Shown here: positions 53,972-63,843 of the stretch, piece after piece
How positions within the stretch are numbered: position 1 is the first letter of the stretch
Layout of the letters: each line of letters starts with the position of its first letter
Source: Thalassospira alkalitolerans
Lineage (GTDB): Bacteria > Pseudomonadota > Alphaproteobacteria > Rhodospirillales > Thalassospiraceae
NCBI RefSeq assembly: GCF_002115745.1
Contig: NZ_JFKB01000008.1
Coordinates: 1-64,000, forward strand
Direction: 5' to 3'
DNA: 64,000 nt
Translations under genes and position numbers: made by a program
The notes under the pieces: generated by a model
Told to the model about the DNA's origin: nothing
Databases searched by the model: none
Seen by the model: the letters and a program-made list of their open reading frames with translations, nothing else

Positions 53972-55354
53972 CTAAAACTGAAAATAGATGAATTCAGGCG
54001 CCAAGTCTGAACCGACTTTTAACGCAAGAAAAACAAAGGCGAGCCCCACCACAACGCCCAAAACCGGCTTACGGAAATCGCATTCCAGACAGAACCTTTG
54101 GCTGCTTGGCCCAACCAGTGCAACAATAGCACCAATGGCAAGCCCCCAAGGGGCTGCAGCATAATTTGTGATCCCCGGGACGACTGGACCAGTTCCCAAC
54201 ATACTTTCAAGCATGCTAGTCGCTTGGGCAAAATTCTCTGCACGAAACAAAACCCATGTCACACACAAAAAAAGCATCGTTAAAAACCAGCCCACAATGC
54301 TGGGCAGAGCAAACGCCCGTTTATGCCACAAGCTTTGAACAATCAGAGCTAAGCCATGCAACCCGCCCCAAAGAACAAATGTCCATGCAGCCCCGTGCCA
54401 AAGCCCCCCCAACAGCATGGTTACCGCCAAGGCACTCGCTTGGCGCGTTGGCCCAAACCAACTTCCACCTAGAGGTATATAAAGATAGTCTCGCAAGAAA
54501 TGGGACAACGTAATGTGCCAGCGACGCCAGAAGTCCTGAATTGATGTTGCGATATAAGGAATATTGAAATTAACAGGAAGCGTTAGACCAAATAAAAGAG
54601 CAAGACCAATGGCCATGTCGGAATAGCCTGAAAAATCAAAATAGATCTGAAAACTAAAGGCCAGGGCCCCTAACCAAGCATCTATTGTAGACAATCCGCC
54701 ACCGTTCGCAGCGCTAAACATTTGATCCGATAATTTGGCAAAACTGTCTGCAATCAAAACCTTCTTGATCAACCCGATGACAAGAAGCGTACTTCCACGC
54801 GAAAGGCGCTCAGCCAAACCTTCGCGCAAAGGCGATCTTTCCAACTGAAAAATGAATTCATCATGCCGGACAATTGGCCCGGCAATAAGTTGTGGAAAGA
54901 AACTTACATAGAGACAATATTCACGAAATCCGTACAACGGAGCCTTATTACGCGAGACATCAACCAAATATGAAATCTGCTGAAAGGTAAAAAAGCTGAT
55001 CCCAAGTGGCAAAATAATATTCCATGCTTGATGATCCGTTCCAATAACCCAAGCAAGTGAACCTGCAAAAAAATCAGCGTATTTAAATATACCTATAACA
55101 AGCAAATTCAGAGTGACGGCAATGGGAATTAGACCACGACCGGCAATCTGGAAAAATCCATAAACAAAAATCCAGTTGGTCACCATGGATATGATGATCA
55201 ACGGCAGCAAACGAATATCCCAATACGCATAAAAGAAAAGTGACGAGAAAATAAGCAACCATTCGCGCACTAATCGCAACCGTGCCAGCAGGTAATATGC
55301 CGTTAACACGACTGGCAAAAAACCTAGAAGAAAAATCTGTGAATTAAAAAGCAC
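53972..55354 (-). CDS. MBOAT membrane O-acyltransferase (AlgI/DltB type)
   Basis: 460 residues, about a dozen helices. VLFNSQIFLLGFLP is the usual N terminus and makes the GTG at 55354 the natural start, though the frame opens at 55366. Middle blocks FFPQLIAGPIVRHDEF, QIYFDFSGYSDMAIGLALLFG and FWRRWHITLSHFLRDYLYIPLGG are conserved. The invariant catalytic His is in GGLWHGAAW (~320). It is expected to move an acetyl group to the periplasmic SGNH partner encoded downstream. No biosynthetic polymer genes adjoin it. The upstream 270 bp are non-coding and AT-rich. Confidence 0.93.
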   Translation of the reverse strand: MLFNSQIFLLGFLPVVLTAYYLLARLRLVREWLLIFSSLFFYAYWDIRLLPLIIISMVTNWIFVYGFFQIAGRGLIPIAVTLNLLVIGIFKYADFFAGSLAWVIGTDHQAWNIILPLGISFFTFQQISYLVDVSRNKAPLYGFREYCLYVSFFPQLIAGPIVRHDEFIFQLERSPLREGLAERLSRGSTLLVIGLIKKVLIADSFAKLSDQMFSAANGGGLSTIDAWLGALAFSFQIYFDFSGYSDMAIGLALLFGLTLPVNFNIPYIATSIQDFWRRWHITLSHFLRDYLYIPLGGSWFGPTRQASALAVTMLLGGLWHGAAWTFVLWGGLHGLALIVQSLWHKRAFALPSIVGWFLTMLFLCVTWVLFRAENFAQATSMLESMLGTGPVVPGITNYAAAPWGLAIGAIVALVGPSSQRFCLECDFRKPVLGVVVGLAFVFLALKVGSDLAPEFIYFQF

Positions 55355-55366
55355 GCCTACCCCCAA

Positions 55367-55658
55367 ATCAACTAAGGCGCTTTATACAATTACAAAATTG
55401 CAAATGCAAACTGACGTGTGAATCCATAAACGACCACACGCAAACAACATTTCAAAAGGTGCGGCGTCCGCCCCATCAAAACTACGGATTTAGGTATTCT
55501 CTACGCTTTCCTACATACTGCACGACTAGCTTCACCCGCCAAAGTCAGCATCACTGACATAGTCCGTCTTCAGGGCGGCGGTGTACCGACCAAGACCGTC
55601 ATACCAAATCATGTCAGCGCATAACTTAGGTTGTTTATTGTCGAATCATCTTTCAATT
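55367..55658. other. AT-rich non-coding DNA upstream of the MBOAT gene
   Basis: About 290 bp that should hold the promoter of the acyltransferase pair on the minus strand. No gene or clear hairpin was seen. The right edge meets the SURF1/CyoD relic. Confidence 0.4.
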
Positions 55659-56010
55659 AGGCCGCCGACCGCAACTTGGCTGGGTTCCCCGTGCCTTTGA
55701 TATCAATAAAGTACGGCGCACCCCTATCGGATTTGAGCTGCCCATCCCCCACGGAACACACATCGCGCGAATACCAACGATCCTTCGCCGGGATATTATC
55801 GCGCCGACATGGTGCATTTGGACTCGCCTATCCGCAAAAGTCCAACCACCGTCGTCTGGCCCTCAATTATCCTCTCATCGCAACTACCGAGGACGTGGCG
55901 ATCTATCTCGGGACAAACCGCGATTGCAACAATCACAAGAGCAAGTATATTCCAACTGCTTTCGCATCTAGAATTCATTTCGCGGAAACTGGCCTTTTTA
56001 TTTGTCATAC
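55659..56010 (-). pseudogene. Decayed SURF1-CyoD fusion relic
   Basis: The stretch 55659-55926 aligns by eye with part of the intact surf1 gene (about 56968-57241), for example AGGCCGCCGACCG, CGCGCGAATACCA and CCGGGA-ATTATCGCGC. From 55919 it aligns with cyoD (from 57807): GCGATTGCAACAATCACAAG and the following GGAATTCAT-like region. The switch happens at the 8-base word CGCGATTG, which occurs in both intact genes. So an earlier duplicate lost the DNA between surf1 and cyoD by a deletion at that word and then accumulated indels and stops. No open frame spans it. Confidence 0.7.
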
Positions 56011-56026
56011 AATTAAATATCAACGA

Positions 56027-56665
56027 TCAGGCCGACATAACCGCCGCGACATAAGGGGCGTCGATTTCCTGCATTCGCAGATAGGCCGGGCGCGCATTAA
56101 TCCGGGCGATGTAATCATCAAAAACCGGATTTTGCGGCAACAGGTCAAACATCCGGCCATAACGAACCGCTCCGCCCAACACGACATCAACGGTGCTGAA
56201 ATCCGTGCCCATGATCCACGGATCAGCCTTGACGATCACATCCAAAAGGACGGACAGGAAACTGTCCCAATCACCATAAGAAACCATGCTGCGGTCGCCT
56301 GTTTCACGCCCCATCGCGTGATCGACAAGTGCCGGTTCAACAGTCGACGGCGAAAAGAATAACCAGCGCAAATAAGCTCCGCGTTTCGGATCGTCCAATG
56401 CCGGGGCCAATCCGGCTTCGGGGAAGCTATCAGCCAGATAACAACAGATCGCGGCGGCCTCGGTCACCACGGTATCGCCATGAACGATGGCCGGAATTTT
56501 GCCCAGTGGATTGATCGCAAGGAATTGCGGTTTTTGTCCCTCACCTTTGCGGATATCGATCATCTTGACGTCAAAATCGATCCCCAGTTCCTGCAACATC
56601 CAATGCACTGTATTCCCGCGTGAAGGGGCGGCGTGATAAAATGTCAGCTTGCGGTCCGTTATCAT
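56027..56665 (-). CDS. Glutathione S-transferase family protein
   Basis: 212 residues. Thioredoxin-like N domain (KLTFYHAAPSRGNTVHWMLQELGIDFDVKMIDIRKGE, with Ser in the activating position, then NPLGKIPAIVHGDTVVTEAAAICCYLAD with the cis-Pro and the Glu-Ala glutathione motif) and an all-helical C domain (GAYLRWLFFSPSTVEPAL). It probably conjugates or reduces electrophiles. ATG 56665. It lies between the SURF1/CyoD relic and intact surf1, on the same strand as the cyo operon, and may be read through from it. Confidence 0.93.
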   Translation of the reverse strand: MITDRKLTFYHAAPSRGNTVHWMLQELGIDFDVKMIDIRKGEGQKPQFLAINPLGKIPAIVHGDTVVTEAAAICCYLADSFPEAGLAPALDDPKRGAYLRWLFFSPSTVEPALVDHAMGRETGDRSMVSYGDWDSFLSVLLDVIVKADPWIMGTDFSTVDVVLGGAVRYGRMFDLLPQNPVFDDYIARINARPAYLRMQEIDAPYVAAVMSA

Positions 56666-56835
56666 TCCTGTGTCTCCTGTTCCTGTTGCCGGGGTATTAA
56701 GGCATCATGCGCCGGTTCAAATGGAATGGGAACCGCATGACAAACAGGTTCCTGACAGCAGCGTGTCAGCAGGATATCAGGAAGACATATCAGAAAATTC
56801 AGAAATACCGCACCAACAGGGGCAGACCGATCTGG

Positions 56836-57627
56836 TCAGTCAAAATCGGCGTCACTGCCATCATCTTTGCGACGGCGCAGCACCAACCATGCCCCGACAA
56901 GTGTCAGGGCCGCCATGCCAAACCATGTCAAGGCATAGCCAAGATGGTTGTTCGGGAAACGGATTTTGGTCAGGCCGCCGACCGGTAACTTGGCAGGATT
57001 GCCCCCCCCGTCGGCATCAATGAAATAAGGTGCAACGTCATCGGGATTTAAGCCGCGTTTGGCGGCCATGGCGCGGACATCGCGCGAATACCAGCGATCC
57101 TCGGCCGGGACATTATCGCGCATAAACGTACCATCGGGTTCGTCGATCCGCAAAAGCCCGGTCACAATTATCTGACCATCAATCATCCCGGCATCGCGAC
57201 TGGCGGGGTCGCGGCGATCTGTCGGGACGAAACCGCGATTGATCATCACGACACTGCCATCCCCCCGCAAAAGCGGCGTCATCACCCAATATCCCGCACC
57301 GTAATCGGTGGCAGCATAAACATGACTTTCAAGATCATTGCGATAGATGCCGGTCACAAAAACATGGCGATATTCATCGCGGGTCGTGCCGACATTTTCC
57401 CAATCATCGTGCGTGGGGGCCAAAACAGGTGCGGCATGAACGCGCGCATCAATCCGGTCAATCAGGTCAAGCTTCCAGGCACGGCGTTCAACCTGCCAAA
57501 TGCCCAACGCACAGAACCCCGAAAACAACACCGCCCCGATCAGGCAGACCACAACGCGGGTCACCATCGACGGGCCAGGGTTAACATGCGTTTCAAACAG
57601 ATTTTCGGAATTTCTGGGATCAGCCAT
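56836..57627 (-). CDS. SURF1-family oxidase assembly protein
   Basis: 263 residues, inner-membrane protein with one helix near each end. VCLIGAVLFSGFCALGIWQVERRAWKLDLIDRI is the SURF1 N-terminal block; GYWVMTPLLRGDGSVVMINRGFVP the central one; PNNHLGYALTWFGMAALTLVGAWLV the C-terminal helix. SURF1 helps insert haem into terminal oxidases. It follows cyoD on the same strand, so it belongs to this quinol oxidase operon. The ATG at 57627 starts MADPRNS; the binding site is weak. Confidence 0.93.
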   Translation of the reverse strand: MADPRNSENLFETHVNPGPSMVTRVVVCLIGAVLFSGFCALGIWQVERRAWKLDLIDRIDARVHAAPVLAPTHDDWENVGTTRDEYRHVFVTGIYRNDLESHVYAATDYGAGYWVMTPLLRGDGSVVMINRGFVPTDRRDPASRDAGMIDGQIIVTGLLRIDEPDGTFMRDNVPAEDRWYSRDVRAMAAKRGLNPDDVAPYFIDADGGGNPAKLPVGGLTKIRFPNNHLGYALTWFGMAALTLVGAWLVLRRRKDDGSDADFD

Positions 57628-57713
57628 TGGGATCACGACCTTGCAAAGACATCGGAACAAAAAAAGGGCGCGACACCATCAAGCATCGCGCCCCTTTAAA
57701 ACATTGGGCTGTC

Positions 57714-58118
57714 TTAACCAAGACCGCCGCTGCGGAGCATTTCAGGGTGCATCTGCGGCATCATATTGGTGTTCAGGTGATACATCACCCACAACGAGCC
57801 CGAAATCGCGATTGCAACAATCACAAGGGTAAAGATCAGGGCCAGCATGTTCCAGCCGCCTTCGGATTTGGAATTCATATGCAGGAAATAGATCATGTGA
57901 ACCACGATCTGTACCACTGCAAGCCCCATGATCCAGGCAGCCGTTGCAACCTTGCTGTCAAGAACCCCTTCCATCACCAGCCAGAACGGGATGGCGGTCA
58001 GGATGACCGACAGGATGAACCCGATCAGATAGCTGTTGAATGTACCGTGGCTGGCACCATCACCATGGTCGTGATCATGACCGGCGTGGTCATCATGTGC
58101 ATGAGAATGCGTGCTCAT
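57714..58118 (-). CDS. cyoD: Cytochrome bo3 quinol oxidase subunit IV
   Basis: 134 residues. A His/Asp-rich N terminus (HSHAHDDHAGHDHDHGDG) precedes three membrane helices: YLIGFILSVILTAIPFWLVM, AAWIMGLAVVQIVVHMIYFLHM and LALIFTLVIVAIAISGSLWVM. CyoD stabilises the CuB site during assembly. The His cluster is longer than in E. coli and may bind metal. It overlaps cyoC's stop by four bases (ATGA-type), so it is coupled. surf1 follows. Confidence 0.95.
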   Translation of the reverse strand: MSTHSHAHDDHAGHDHDHGDGASHGTFNSYLIGFILSVILTAIPFWLVMEGVLDSKVATAAWIMGLAVVQIVVHMIYFLHMNSKSEGGWNMLALIFTLVIVAIAISGSLWVMYHLNTNMMPQMHPEMLRSGGLG

Positions 58119-58735
58119 CCCAGAACTCCCAACAGATAAACAACCGAGAAAACACCGATCCAGACGACGTCAAGGAAGTGCCAGAACAGTGACAGGCACA
58201 TCAAACGACGTTTGTTTTCCGGAACCAGGCCATGCTTGCCAACCTGAACCAACAGGGTAATAAGCCAGATAATCCCGAATGACACGTGCAAGCCGTGGGT
58301 CGCTACCAGCGTATAAAACGAGGATAGGAAACCACTGCGCATCGGGGTTGCACCCAAATGCCACAGGTGATGGAACTCATAAAGTTCCAGCCCGACAAAG
58401 GCGAGACCGAACAGGCCGGTAATCACCAGCCAAAGCTGGGTTCCCTTAACGTTGCCCTTTTCCATCGCCAGCATGGCAAAGCCATAAGTGATCGAAGAAA
58501 ACAGCAGCATCGATGTGTTGATCGCCACCAGATCCAGATCGAACAGATCGGCTGGCGACGGCCCGGCCGCATAATTGCGGCCAAGCACACCATGGGTAGC
58601 AAACAAGATCGCAAAGATGAGGCAATCGCTCATCAGATAGATCCAGAAGCCAAGCATCGTCCCGTTTTGCGGGTGATGCTCTTCCGTCATGTAAAAGACC
58701 GGCGCTTCGGTCTGAGAGGCAGTTGTATTCGCCAT
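58115..58735 (-). CDS. cyoC: Cytochrome bo3 quinol oxidase subunit III
   Basis: 206 residues, five helices. MLGFWIYLMSDCLIFAILFATHGVL and FLSSFYTLVATHGLHVSFGIIWLITLL are family blocks (the second with THGLHV). The ATG at 58735 has AAGGGA at good spacing; a second ATG six bases upstream is too close. Its 5' end overlaps the cyoB stop by a few bases and its 3' end overlaps cyoD, so translation is coupled through the cluster. Confidence 0.96.
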   Translation of the reverse strand: MANTTASQTEAPVFYMTEEHHPQNGTMLGFWIYLMSDCLIFAILFATHGVLGRNYAAGPSPADLFDLDLVAINTSMLLFSSITYGFAMLAMEKGNVKGTQLWLVITGLFGLAFVGLELYEFHHLWHLGATPMRSGFLSSFYTLVATHGLHVSFGIIWLITLLVQVGKHGLVPENKRRLMCLSLFWHFLDVVWIGVFSVVYLLGVLG

Positions 58736-58745
58736 TGTCATTCCC

Positions 58746-60752
58746 TTACGCCTGCTGCTTTGCCAAAAGAACGGTACGTTCGTCTTCGGTCGCAATAACT
58801 TCACCAGCCGGGATATGATAATCGCGGTTGTAGTTAAAGGTATGCGCAATCGCCACACCGATCAGGGCAATAAAGCTGACAGCGGCAAGCCACCAGATAT
58901 GCCAGACCATGGCGAAACCAAGGACAAGAGAAAGCCCGGCCAGAATGGCACCGGCACCGGTATTTTTCGGCATGTGAATGTCGATAAAACCGGACGTCGG
59001 ACGCACAAAGCCGCGTTTCTTCATATCCGCCCAAGCATCAAGATCGTGAACAACCGGGGTAAAGGCAAAGTTGTAGGCCGGGGGCGGTGACGAGGTCGAC
59101 CATTCCAGCGTACGTGCATCCCACGGATCGCCCGTTTCATCGCGCAACTGATCACGTTTCAGGAACGCAACCACCACCGACATCAGGAACGAACCAATAC
59201 CGATTGCAATCAGAACCGCACCAAAGGCCGCAACCACGAACCAGATCTGAAGCGAACTATCGTCGAAATGGCTCATGCGGCGGGTAACACCCATCAGGCC
59301 AAGAACATAAAGCGGCATGAAGGCAACATAGAACCCAACCAGCCAGAACCAGAACGACATTTTGCCCCAGAACGGATCAAGCTTGTAACCGAATGCTTTC
59401 GGGAACCAGTAAACGATACCGGCAAACATCCCGAACACCACGCCACCGATGATGACATTGTGGAAATGCGCAATAAGGAACAGGCTGTTGTGAAGCACAA
59501 AGTCAGCCGGCGGAACCGCAAGCATCACACCGGTCATGCCACCAATCACGAACGTCAGCATGAAACCAAGCGTCCACAGCATCGGGACATCAAACTTGAT
59601 GCGGCCCTTGTACATGGTGAACAGCCAGTTGAACATCTTGGCACCCGTAGGGATCGAAATGATCATCGTCGTGATGCCAAAGAAGGCATTGACGCTGGCA
59701 CCAGACCCCATGGTGAAGAAGTGATGCAGCCAAACCAGATAGGACAGGATGGTAATAACGATCGTCGCATACACCATCGAGCTATAGCCAAACAGGCGCT
59801 TGCGAGAGAAAGTCGAAACCACTTCGGAAAACACACCAAATGCTGGCAGCACCAAGATGTAAACTTCCGGGTGCCCCCAGATCCAGATCAGGTTCACATA
59901 CATCATGGCGTTACCGCCAAGATCATTGGTAAAGAAGTTCGTGCCGACATATCGATCCAGCGACAGCAGAACCAGAACGGCGGTCAGAACCGGGAAAGCC
60001 GCAACAATCAGGATGTTGGTGCAAAGCGCGGTCCAGGTAAAGACCGGCATTTTCATCATCGACATGCCCGGTGCGCGCATCTTGACGATGGTCACAATCA
60101 GGTTCACGCCAGATAACAATGTCCCGACACCGGCAATCTGCAAGGCCCAGATATAGTAATCAACCCCAACACCGGGACTGTAAACAATGTCTGAAAGCGG
60201 CGGATACGCCAGCCAGCCGGTTCTTGCGAACTCGCCGATAAACATCGACATCATCAAGGTGATTGCACCGGCCGTCGTCATCCAGAAACTGAAATTATTC
60301 AGGAACGGGAAGGCAACGTCACGCGCGCCAATCTGAAGCGGCACGACAAAGTTCATCAGGCCCGTCACCAGCGGCATCGCCACGAAGAAGATCATAATCA
60401 CGCCATGCGCGGTAAAGATCTGATCGTAGTGATGGGGCGGCAGGTAACCTGCGGCATCACCAAAGGAAATCGCCTGTTGCAATCGCATCATGATCGCATC
60501 GGCAAAGCCGCGCAAAAGCATGACCAGGGCCAGAATGATATACATGATACCGATCTTTTTATGATCGATAGATGTGATCCATTCGTTCCACAGATATCCC
60601 CACAGTTTGAAATAGGTGACAGCGCCAAAAACGACAAGACCACCCAGAACAACTGCTGCGAATGTCACGACCAGGATTGGTTCGTGAAATGGCAGGGAAT
60701 CAAGTGAAAGCCGGCCAAATATAAAATGCAAAAGGTCCGGATTTGAAAACAT
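58746..60752 (-). CDS. cyoB: Cytochrome bo3 quinol oxidase subunit I
   Basis: 668 residues. It carries the catalytic haem b / haem o3-CuB centre and pumps protons. Family features: haem ligand segment [36 protein letters not shown] (CuB His with cross-linked Tyr), [11 protein letters not shown] (two CuB His) and [18 protein letters not shown] (haem o His). The start at 60752 gives the normal N terminus. A perfect 10-bp hairpin lies in the gap after cyoA. Confidence 0.97.
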   Translation of the reverse strand: MFSNPDLLHFIFGRLSLDSLPFHEPILVVTFAAVVLGGLVVFGAVTYFKLWGYLWNEWITSIDHKKIGIMYIILALVMLLRGFADAIMMRLQQAISFGDAAGYLPPHHYDQIFTAHGVIMIFFVAMPLVTGLMNFVVPLQIGARDVAFPFLNNFSFWMTTAGAITLMMSMFIGEFARTGWLAYPPLSDIVYSPGVGVDYYIWALQIAGVGTLLSGVNLIVTIVKMRAPGMSMMKMPVFTWTALCTNILIVAAFPVLTAVLVLLSLDRYVGTNFFTNDLGGNAMMYVNLIWIWGHPEVYILVLPAFGVFSEVVSTFSRKRLFGYSSMVYATIVITILSYLVWLHHFFTMGSGASVNAFFGITTMIISIPTGAKMFNWLFTMYKGRIKFDVPMLWTLGFMLTFVIGGMTGVMLAVPPADFVLHNSLFLIAHFHNVIIGGVVFGMFAGIVYWFPKAFGYKLDPFWGKMSFWFWLVGFYVAFMPLYVLGLMGVTRRMSHFDDSSLQIWFVVAAFGAVLIAIGIGSFLMSVVVAFLKRDQLRDETGDPWDARTLEWSTSSPPPAYNFAFTPVVHDLDAWADMKKRGFVRPTSGFIDIHMPKNTGAGAILAGLSLVLGFAMVWHIWWLAAVSFIALIGVAIAHTFNYNRDYHIPAGEVIATEDERTVLLAKQQA

Positions 60753-60780
60753 CGGATTACTCTTTTTTTCGATGCGGCAA

Positions 60781-60801
60781 CGCACCGGCCAGGCCGGTGC
60801 G
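60781..60801 (-). promoter_or_regulatory. cyoA-cyoB intergenic hairpin
   Basis: A 21-bp perfect palindrome around one base: CGCACCGGCC (60781-60790) and GGCCGGTGCG (60792-60801). It has no T-run on the minus strand, so it is more probably an mRNA stability or processing element than a terminator. Confidence 0.5.
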
Positions 60802-60844
60802 CGATCCGCGAAGGGCCGGTCGACTTACATCAACCGGCACTGCT

Positions 60845-61975
60845 TCAGAACCCTGTCGACGTAACGTCAGGTACGGGGCTGAACCGGGAATTAACCACAC
60901 CGTTGTCAAACAACGGAATGGACGAAATTTCCTTGTTCAGACCGCCGGACGGCGTCGTGCAAAGCGTTGCCACATAAGACCGGGACGACGGCAAAGGCTG
61001 AGTGCCACGTTCACGCGGGGTATCGTATGTCAATGACATGACATTATAGATACCCGCCAGACCGCCACCGCCCTTTTTGTCGATTTCCATCATCTCGTTC
61101 ATGCACATTTTTGATTGATCAACGCACATGTTCAGGATGGCTGCGTACAGCTCGGGATCGACAGCGCCGAAATAATGAACCGGTTCTGCAACACTTGGTT
61201 TTTCAAGTTCCAAATATTGCGAACGGCCAAGGGTCTGGCTATCGGCTTTGACCCCGGCAACCCAATCGGCAAAACCTTCGTCACTCAGGGCATGGAACTT
61301 AAAGCGCATATGCGAGAAACCCTCGCCGCTATAGTTTGCCGAGAACCCGTCATACACGCCTTCTTCGTTGATCACGGCATGGAGTTTGGTTTCCATACCG
61401 GCCATCGAATAGATCATGCCGGCCATCGCCGGAACGTAGAACGAGTTCATGATGCCCGAAGACGTGATCTTGAACTGGATCGGCGTATCAATCGGGGCCG
61501 CCAGTTCATTGACGGTCGCGATACCCAATTCGGGATAAATGAACAGCCATTTCCAATCGAGGGAAACAACTTCTACCACCATCGGCTTATGATCTTTGGC
61601 AAGCGGGCGATCCGCGTCAATACGATCAAGCGGGCGGTATGGATCCAGGGTGTGCGTACTGACCCAAGTGATCGCACCCAGCGCGATAATAATCGCAAGC
61701 GGGGCAGACCAGATGACAATTTCCAGCTTGGTGGAATGGTGCCATTCAGGATCGTACTCGGCATCCTTGTTGGATTGACGATATTTCCATGCAAAGAACA
61801 CCGTCAACACCATTACCGGAATGATGATGATCAGCATCAGGATCGTGGAAACAACGATAAGGTCGGCTTGCTGTGACGCAATATCGCCAGACGGGTCCAT
61901 AACCACCAGATTACATCCGGTCAGCACCATGAACACAGAAGCAATTGCGACGCCGCGTGCAAGTTTTGAAAGCAT
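60845..61975 (-). CDS. cyoA: Cytochrome bo3 quinol oxidase subunit II (lipoprotein)
   Basis: 376 residues. The lipobox LTGC (Cys 21) makes it a lipoprotein. Two membrane helices follow (VVSTILMLIIIIPVMVLTVFFAWKYRQ and WSAPLAIIIALGAITWVSTHTL), then a cupredoxin-like periplasmic domain with DWKWLFIYPELGIATVNELAAP. As expected for a quinol oxidase, the CuA ligands are absent. The tail after ~290 is longer than E. coli CyoA. The gene heads the cyoABCD-surf1 operon; its promoter lies in the 430-bp gap upstream. Confidence 0.97.
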   Translation of the reverse strand: MLSKLARGVAIASVFMVLTGCNLVVMDPSGDIASQQADLIVVSTILMLIIIIPVMVLTVFFAWKYRQSNKDAEYDPEWHHSTKLEIVIWSAPLAIIIALGAITWVSTHTLDPYRPLDRIDADRPLAKDHKPMVVEVVSLDWKWLFIYPELGIATVNELAAPIDTPIQFKITSSGIMNSFYVPAMAGMIYSMAGMETKLHAVINEEGVYDGFSANYSGEGFSHMRFKFHALSDEGFADWVAGVKADSQTLGRSQYLELEKPSVAEPVHYFGAVDPELYAAILNMCVDQSKMCMNEMMEIDKKGGGGLAGIYNVMSLTYDTPRERGTQPLPSSRSYVATLCTTPSGGLNKEISSIPLFDNGVVNSRFSPVPDVTSTGF

Positions 61976-62405
61976 GCGCTTCTACTTTTGTCAGTCTCTG
62001 GAAGATAGCCTTGCAAACAACCGTGCCTGCAAGCTGCAAGGATGCCTTTCGACACCTCTGCTTACATGTACCCCAAGCGGCATATAAGAAGACTAACTCC
62101 AAACATCCACGTAAAAGGCACATATTCACGAATTTTTTTTTGAACCTGTCAGGCCGACAGGCCAGGGCGATAGCTATAGCTGCGCCGCAGCAATGTCAAG
62201 CAAACCGCCTTGCATAGCCCCATGATCATGACAATTATCAATCTTATGTAAACCATGCGTTGTGCGACGCAACACAATAATTGACACTGACGTTTGCAAT
62301 TCACATGTCTATAATTAGACTCGGTCCAAGAAGGGAGCCGCCAAAGACGCCCCCGACGTTGGATCCAATGAAAGCAATTAAGTCAGATATTTAGGGAGAT
62401 CAGGC
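61976..62405. other. Divergent promoter region between cyoA and the MFS gene
   Basis: About 430 bp. The right part holds a good plus-strand promoter (listed). The left part should hold the cyo promoter. A near-palindromic GATAGCTATAGC at ~62168 and a run of T's at ~62135 were seen but have no assigned role. No gene is present. Confidence 0.5.
62287..62315 (+). promoter_or_regulatory. Promoter of the MFS gene
   Basis: CTGACG (62287-62292), 17-bp spacer, and a perfect TATAAT (62310-62315), with the start codon 90 bp further on. Confidence 0.6.
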
Positions 62406-63746
62406 GTGACCCAATCCACTCAATCCTACGCGACCTCCACCTCCTCGGGTCTGGAACGCGACGCACGCCAACACTCGGCTGGTACGATCAACGATCCCGG
62501 TCAAATCGCACTTGGTGTGATCATCGGTCGATCTTCCGAGTTTTTCGATTTCTTCGTGTATTGCATCGCATCTGTACTGGTATTCCCGCAACTTCTGTTC
62601 CCTGGCGACAGCGCAATTGTCGGGACCATCCATTCCTTTGCCATCTTCTCGCTGGCGTTTATCGCCCGTCCGATTGGCTCGCTCGTCTTCATGACGGTGG
62701 ATCGGCGTTATGGCCGAGGCACCAAACTGACCCTGGCAATGTTCCTGCTGGGCGGATCAACGGCGGCGATGGCCTTTTTGCCAAGCTTTGATACGGCGGG
62801 CATGTTTGCCATCTATCTGCTATGTAGCCTGCGCTTTGCCCAAGGCTTGGCGCTTGGCGGCGCATGGGATGGTCTTGCATCACTTCTGGCACTGAACGCG
62901 CCGGATAACCGCAAGGGCTGGTATGCAATGATGCCGCAGCTTGGCGCACCGCTTGGCTTTATCCTTGCGTCCTCGCTGTTTGCCTATCTGATACTGACCC
63001 TCTCGGCCGAGGATTTCCTTGCCTTTGGCTGGCGCTATGCCTTCTTCGTTGCCTTTGCAATCAATGTGGTGGCTTTGTTTGCCCGCCTGCGTCTGGTGGC
63101 GACCTCGGAATTTGGCAGCCTGCTTGAGCAAAACGAACTTCAAGCGGCCCGTATCCGTGACACGATTAAACACAATGGTCGTACCGTCCTTTTGGGCGCG
63201 CTTGTCCCAATGGTCAGCTATGCCCTGTTCCACTTGGTAACGGTCTTTGCGCTGAGCTGGGTCGTGCTTTATACCCCGGCCAATCCGGGCCAGTTCCTGT
63301 TAACACAGGCCGTTGGCGCGGTGCTTTGCGGGCTTGGTATTATCGCATCGGGCTTCATCGCCGATCAAATCGGCCGTCGGAAGTTACTCGGTTATTCGGC
63401 CGGTATCATCGCTGCCGGTGCCCTTCTGACACCACTTCTTTATACCTATAACATCATCAATGAAGGCATGATTGTTCTGGGTGGCTTTGCCGTTCTGGGG
63501 CTTTGCTTTGGTCAGGCGGCTGGAACGCTGGCATCGAATTTCAAACGCGAATACCGCTATACCGGCTCGGCCCTGACATCGGATCTTGCATGGTTGCTAG
63601 GTGCCGGGTTTGCGCCTTTGATCGCACTTCTGCTTTGTGTTGCCTATGGCCTGCCCGGTGTGGGTGCCTATTTGCTATCAGGTGCGGCGGTGACACTTCT
63701 GGTCCTGCATTTCAACAAGCAGTTCGGCAAGAAGAACACTGATTGA
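62406..63746 (+). CDS. Major facilitator superfamily transporter
   Basis: 446 residues, twelve helices. The loop 2-3 signature lies in RPIGSLVFMTVDRRYGRGTKL (D-R-x-GR pattern), the MHS-type loop. LRFAQGLALGGAWDGLASL and the repeated GFIADQIGRRKLLG in the second half fit the sugar or metabolite:proton symporter branch. The start is GTG with GGGAGA upstream. The N-terminal 30 residues are polar and serine-rich. The substrate cannot be named. It is monocistronic, followed by a strong terminator. Confidence 0.92.
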   Translation: MTQSTQSYATSTSSGLERDARQHSAGTINDPGQIALGVIIGRSSEFFDFFVYCIASVLVFPQLLFPGDSAIVGTIHSFAIFSLAFIARPIGSLVFMTVDRRYGRGTKLTLAMFLLGGSTAAMAFLPSFDTAGMFAIYLLCSLRFAQGLALGGAWDGLASLLALNAPDNRKGWYAMMPQLGAPLGFILASSLFAYLILTLSAEDFLAFGWRYAFFVAFAINVVALFARLRLVATSEFGSLLEQNELQAARIRDTIKHNGRTVLLGALVPMVSYALFHLVTVFALSWVVLYTPANPGQFLLTQAVGAVLCGLGIIASGFIADQIGRRKLLGYSAGIIAAGALLTPLLYTYNIINEGMIVLGGFAVLGLCFGQAAGTLASNFKREYRYTGSALTSDLAWLLGAGFAPLIALLLCVAYGLPGVGAYLLSGAAVTLLVLHFNKQFGKKNTD

Positions 63747-63784
63747 TCGCTAATTTTTCAAAGCTTCGTGCTTTGAGAATAGCC

Positions 63785-63819
63785 AACACCCCCGATGGAA
63801 AACCGTCGGGGGTGTTTTT
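63785..63819 (+). terminator. MFS-gene terminator
   Basis: 11-bp stem (63785-63795 with 63806-63816), with a run of T's beginning inside its 3' arm. Confidence 0.93.
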
Positions 63820-63843
63820 ATGTCTCGGCTGATTGGCCCAAAA

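Noticed and set aside
55676..56362. 228-codon plus-strand ORF opposite the GST gene
   Set aside because: It overlaps the GST gene and the SURF1/CyoD relic in antisense and lacks domain features.
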